Shown here: in pieces, positions 14,717-16,426 of the stretch
How positions within the stretch are numbered: position 1 is the stretch's first letter
How the letters are laid out: every line of letters begins with the position of its first letter
From: Baffinella frigidus
Taxonomy: Eukaryota > Cryptophyceae > Cryptomonadales > Baffinellaceae
Reading direction: 5' to 3'
Length of the DNA: 16,426 nt
Assembly (NCBI GenBank): GCA_026770585.1
Contig: MU646497.1
Coordinates: 105,058 to 121,483, forward strand
Program-made: the position numbers and the translations under genes
Notes under the pieces: model-generated
Databases searched by the model: none
Seen by the model: only the letters and a program-made list of their open reading frames with translations
What the model was told of the DNA's origin: nothing

Positions 14717-15025
14717 TACCCACACTTCCTCCGACACACATTCTCTCTTTCAAGCGAAAAGTGGGGTGCGGGTCCTTGTATTCGAGCCATCACTGTACAC
14801 CGTAGCCACTCCCCTCCACACCCCCACCCTCCACCCTCTCACCCCAAGACTCCCGCCCGCCACTCGCGCCCTCGAGTCCAGTCGTCTCTCACTCACGACA
14901 CGCGCCCTGCAACCTGCGAACACCGAGGCGAATCTCCGCTCTCGTCCCGCCTCTCTCAGAGCCTCTCAAATCGCTGCCCCACGAGATTCTACCTCGCGTC
15001 CTCGCTCGCTCTCAAGAGGAACAAC

Positions 15026-16035
15026 TTACTTCTTCTTGGTGGTTGCTACGACGACCTTGTTCACCTGCGAACGGCCCAGTGTTCAGTTTGCATGAGTACA
15101 GGGGTACATCGATTCTCCCTCAAGTAGCGAGCGGGTCATGCGTGACCCCCAGCAGGTTGTAGGTCCCTACAGGGGTACCTCGCTCATACGAAACTCCCCC
15201 CCCTCTAGGACCACCGTAGGGCCCTAGGCATAGTCCTACTGTAGGGTCCTAGGAGGAGGCGGTTTCTTATGAGCGAGGTACCCCTGTAGGTCGTAGGTCC
15301 CTCCCTGCACAGGCCCAAGTAGGAGCGTAACAGGCTACTCGCCATTTCAGGGATATTGAAACACCCCTTTCCTAGGGGCCAGAGACCCCCTAGGTATCGG
15401 CCTAATCGAGGTATCCCTGTGACTCGCAGTGAAAACGCGGGGGGAGGTGGTGGCGGGGTTCCGGAGTTCCGGGGTTCAGGTTCGTGTTCTGGTTCAGGTT
15501 CCGAGTTCAGGTTCGTGTTCTGGTCCAGGTTCAGGTTCAGGTTCAGGTTCAGGTTTGGCTCCTCGGGGTGAGGGCGAGGGCTGAGGTTCAGGTTCAGGGC
15601 TGAGGTTCAGGTTCAGGTTCAGGGCTGAGGTTCAGGGCCGAGGTTCAGGTTCAGGTTCAGATTCAGGGCCGAGGTTCAGGGCTGAGGTTCAGGTTCAGGT
15701 TCAGGGCTCAGGTTGAGGTTGAGGGCGAGGGTTGTGGCTCGGACCTCCTTGATGACTCCGACAGCGACCGTCTGGCGCATGTCACGCACCGCGAAGCGCC
15801 CGAGCGGCGGGTAGTTGGTGAACGCCTCCACGCACATGGGCTTCGACGGCACCATCTTCACCATGGCCGCGTCGCCCGACTTGATGAGCTTCGGGGAGTC
15901 CTCGAGCTTCTTGCCGGAGCGGCGGTCGATCTTGGTGACCAGCTCGGCGAACTTCACGGCGATGTGCGCCGTGTGGCAGTCCAGCACGGGCGCGTACCCG
16001 TTGTGGATCTCGCCCGGGTGGTTCAGCACAATCAC
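15026..16035 (-). CDS. EEF1A: Translation elongation factor EF-1 alpha, last two exons (partial)
   Basis: EF-1 alpha delivers aminoacyl-tRNA to the ribosome as a GTPase; this part is its C-terminal beta-barrel (domain III). Exon 16035-15745 (97 codons) carries [71 protein letters not shown] and IKE. A good acceptor, CCCCGGCAG, precedes it at the usual Q|VIVLNHPG point. The terminal exon 15064-15026 encodes [12 protein letters not shown] then TAA, preceded by TTCGCAG; it restores the Lys-rich tail typical of the family. Both junctions are phase 0. The intron (15065-15744) starts GTCCGA, a weak donor, and holds an M1 element and a hexamer array. Reading through that donor gives a repeat-encoded tail ending in Pro-Glu repeats, which I reject. 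Domains I and II lie beyond the right edge; none is visible in 16080-16337. Identification is certain; the terminal exon is probable. Confidence 0.9.
15168..15288. mobile_element. M1-family foldback MITE, copy f, in the EF-1 alpha intron
   Basis: TACAGGGGTACCTCGCTCAT at the left, ATGAGCGAGGTACCCCTGTA at the right, centre CTAGGACCACCGTAGGGCCC. GTAGGTCCC occurs immediately left and again 4 bp beyond the right end, perhaps a local duplication. An isolated M1 tip, TACAGGGGTAC, lies at 15097-15107, about 33 bp from the last EF-1 alpha exon. Confidence 0.88.
15425..15735 (+). repeat. GGTTCA hexamer tandem array in the EF-1 alpha intron
   Basis: Runs of GGTTCA with interspersed GGTTCAGGGCTGA and GGGCCGA units and GGTTCGTGTTCT near the left end. 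It abuts the EF-1 alpha donor at 15744. TTCAGG resembles the telomere variant TTCAGGG minus one G, so it may derive from the same repeat stock. Confidence 0.85.
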
Positions 16036-16336
16036 CTGCCGGGGCCACGCCAGGTCATTGCTGGGGATTTCAGGACGCAACGTTTCGTTTCGTGGTACTA
16101 AATGCTACGTAGCCACCTATCGGCACGCAACTCCTCGTCCTTTCCACGTCCGATCCGAATGCAAAATTTCGGACCCGGGCACAATTTCCCCAGAAGACTT
16201 GTATCCTGAAATTCCGACGTATGCCCTGGCGTGGCCGGGGGCTGCCTTCAAGATCCAAGCAACACAGCCACCCCCAGCCACAGCAAGGCACGCGCCACCT
16301 GTGACCCCCCCCCTCCTTGCGTGCCACCAAGCAGCC

Positions 16337-16337
<1 letters not shown>

Positions 16338-16369
<32 letters not shown>

Positions 16370-16385
16370 CTTGCGTTCTCTCTCT

Positions 16386-16424
<39 letters not shown>
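16338..16424 (+). repeat. Two poly-C runs at the right edge
   Basis: About 31 C residues at 16338-16368 and about 30 at 16395-16424, separated by GCTTGCGTTCTCTCTCTCTT and CTCTCT. Run lengths this size are unreliable in assembled sequence. 16080-16337 shows no exon that I recognise and is presumably EF-1 alpha intron. Confidence 0.8.

Positions 16425-16426
<2 letters not shown>

Noticed and set aside
15676-15744. Pro-Glu-rich C-terminal tail of EF-1 alpha from read-through
   Set aside because: It is encoded by the GGTTCA array. A small exon at 15064-15026 with a good acceptor, matching phase and a Lys-rich end fits the family better.

Overview
The window is eukaryotic nuclear DNA, most likely from a flagellated, sexually reproducing alga or related protist. 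The evidence is spliced genes with GT-AG introns, an axonemal gene, a meiotic recombination gene, and long arrays of degenerate plant/algal-type telomere heptamers (CCCTAAA and relatives). The dense short palindromic repeats and G/C-rich introns remind me of cryptophyte draft genomes, but that is a weak recollection, not a demonstrated placement.

Layout. 1-723: repeat-filled DNA, presumably intron 1 of DRC7. 724-1481 (-): first coding exon of DRC7, a dynein regulatory complex subunit. 1482-1650: a 169-bp divergent promoter. 1651-3652 (+): complete four-exon gene for ribosomal protein eL31 (119 aa). 3653-4802: closely packed short palindromic elements. 4803-8342 (-): complete seven-exon gene for the meiotic protein HOP2 (220 aa as modelled). 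Its introns are loaded with short mobile elements, and exon 6 has two extra copies. 8343-9630: no recognisable gene. 9640-13172: interstitial telomere-like arrays interrupted by three short islands. 13173-14720: mobile elements plus a broken copy of HOP2 exon 2. 15026-16035 (-): the last two exons of translation elongation factor EF-1 alpha; its 5' part lies beyond the right edge. 16338-16424: long poly-C runs.

The four genes are not functionally linked: one ciliary, two translational, one meiotic. DRC7 and eL31 are head to head; eL31 and HOP2 are tail to tail. The notable content is how repeats shape gene structure. eL31 splice junctions sit inside tandem duplications. HOP2 takes its stop codon from one palindromic element and has another ending 5 bp from a splice acceptor AG. 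One extra HOP2 exon copy keeps usable, phase-compatible splice sites. At least three non-autonomous element types can be described, two with visible target-site evidence: TA for the M2 family, and an 8-bp duplication for one hAT-like element. I found no complete transposase gene, tRNA, rRNA or CRISPR array.
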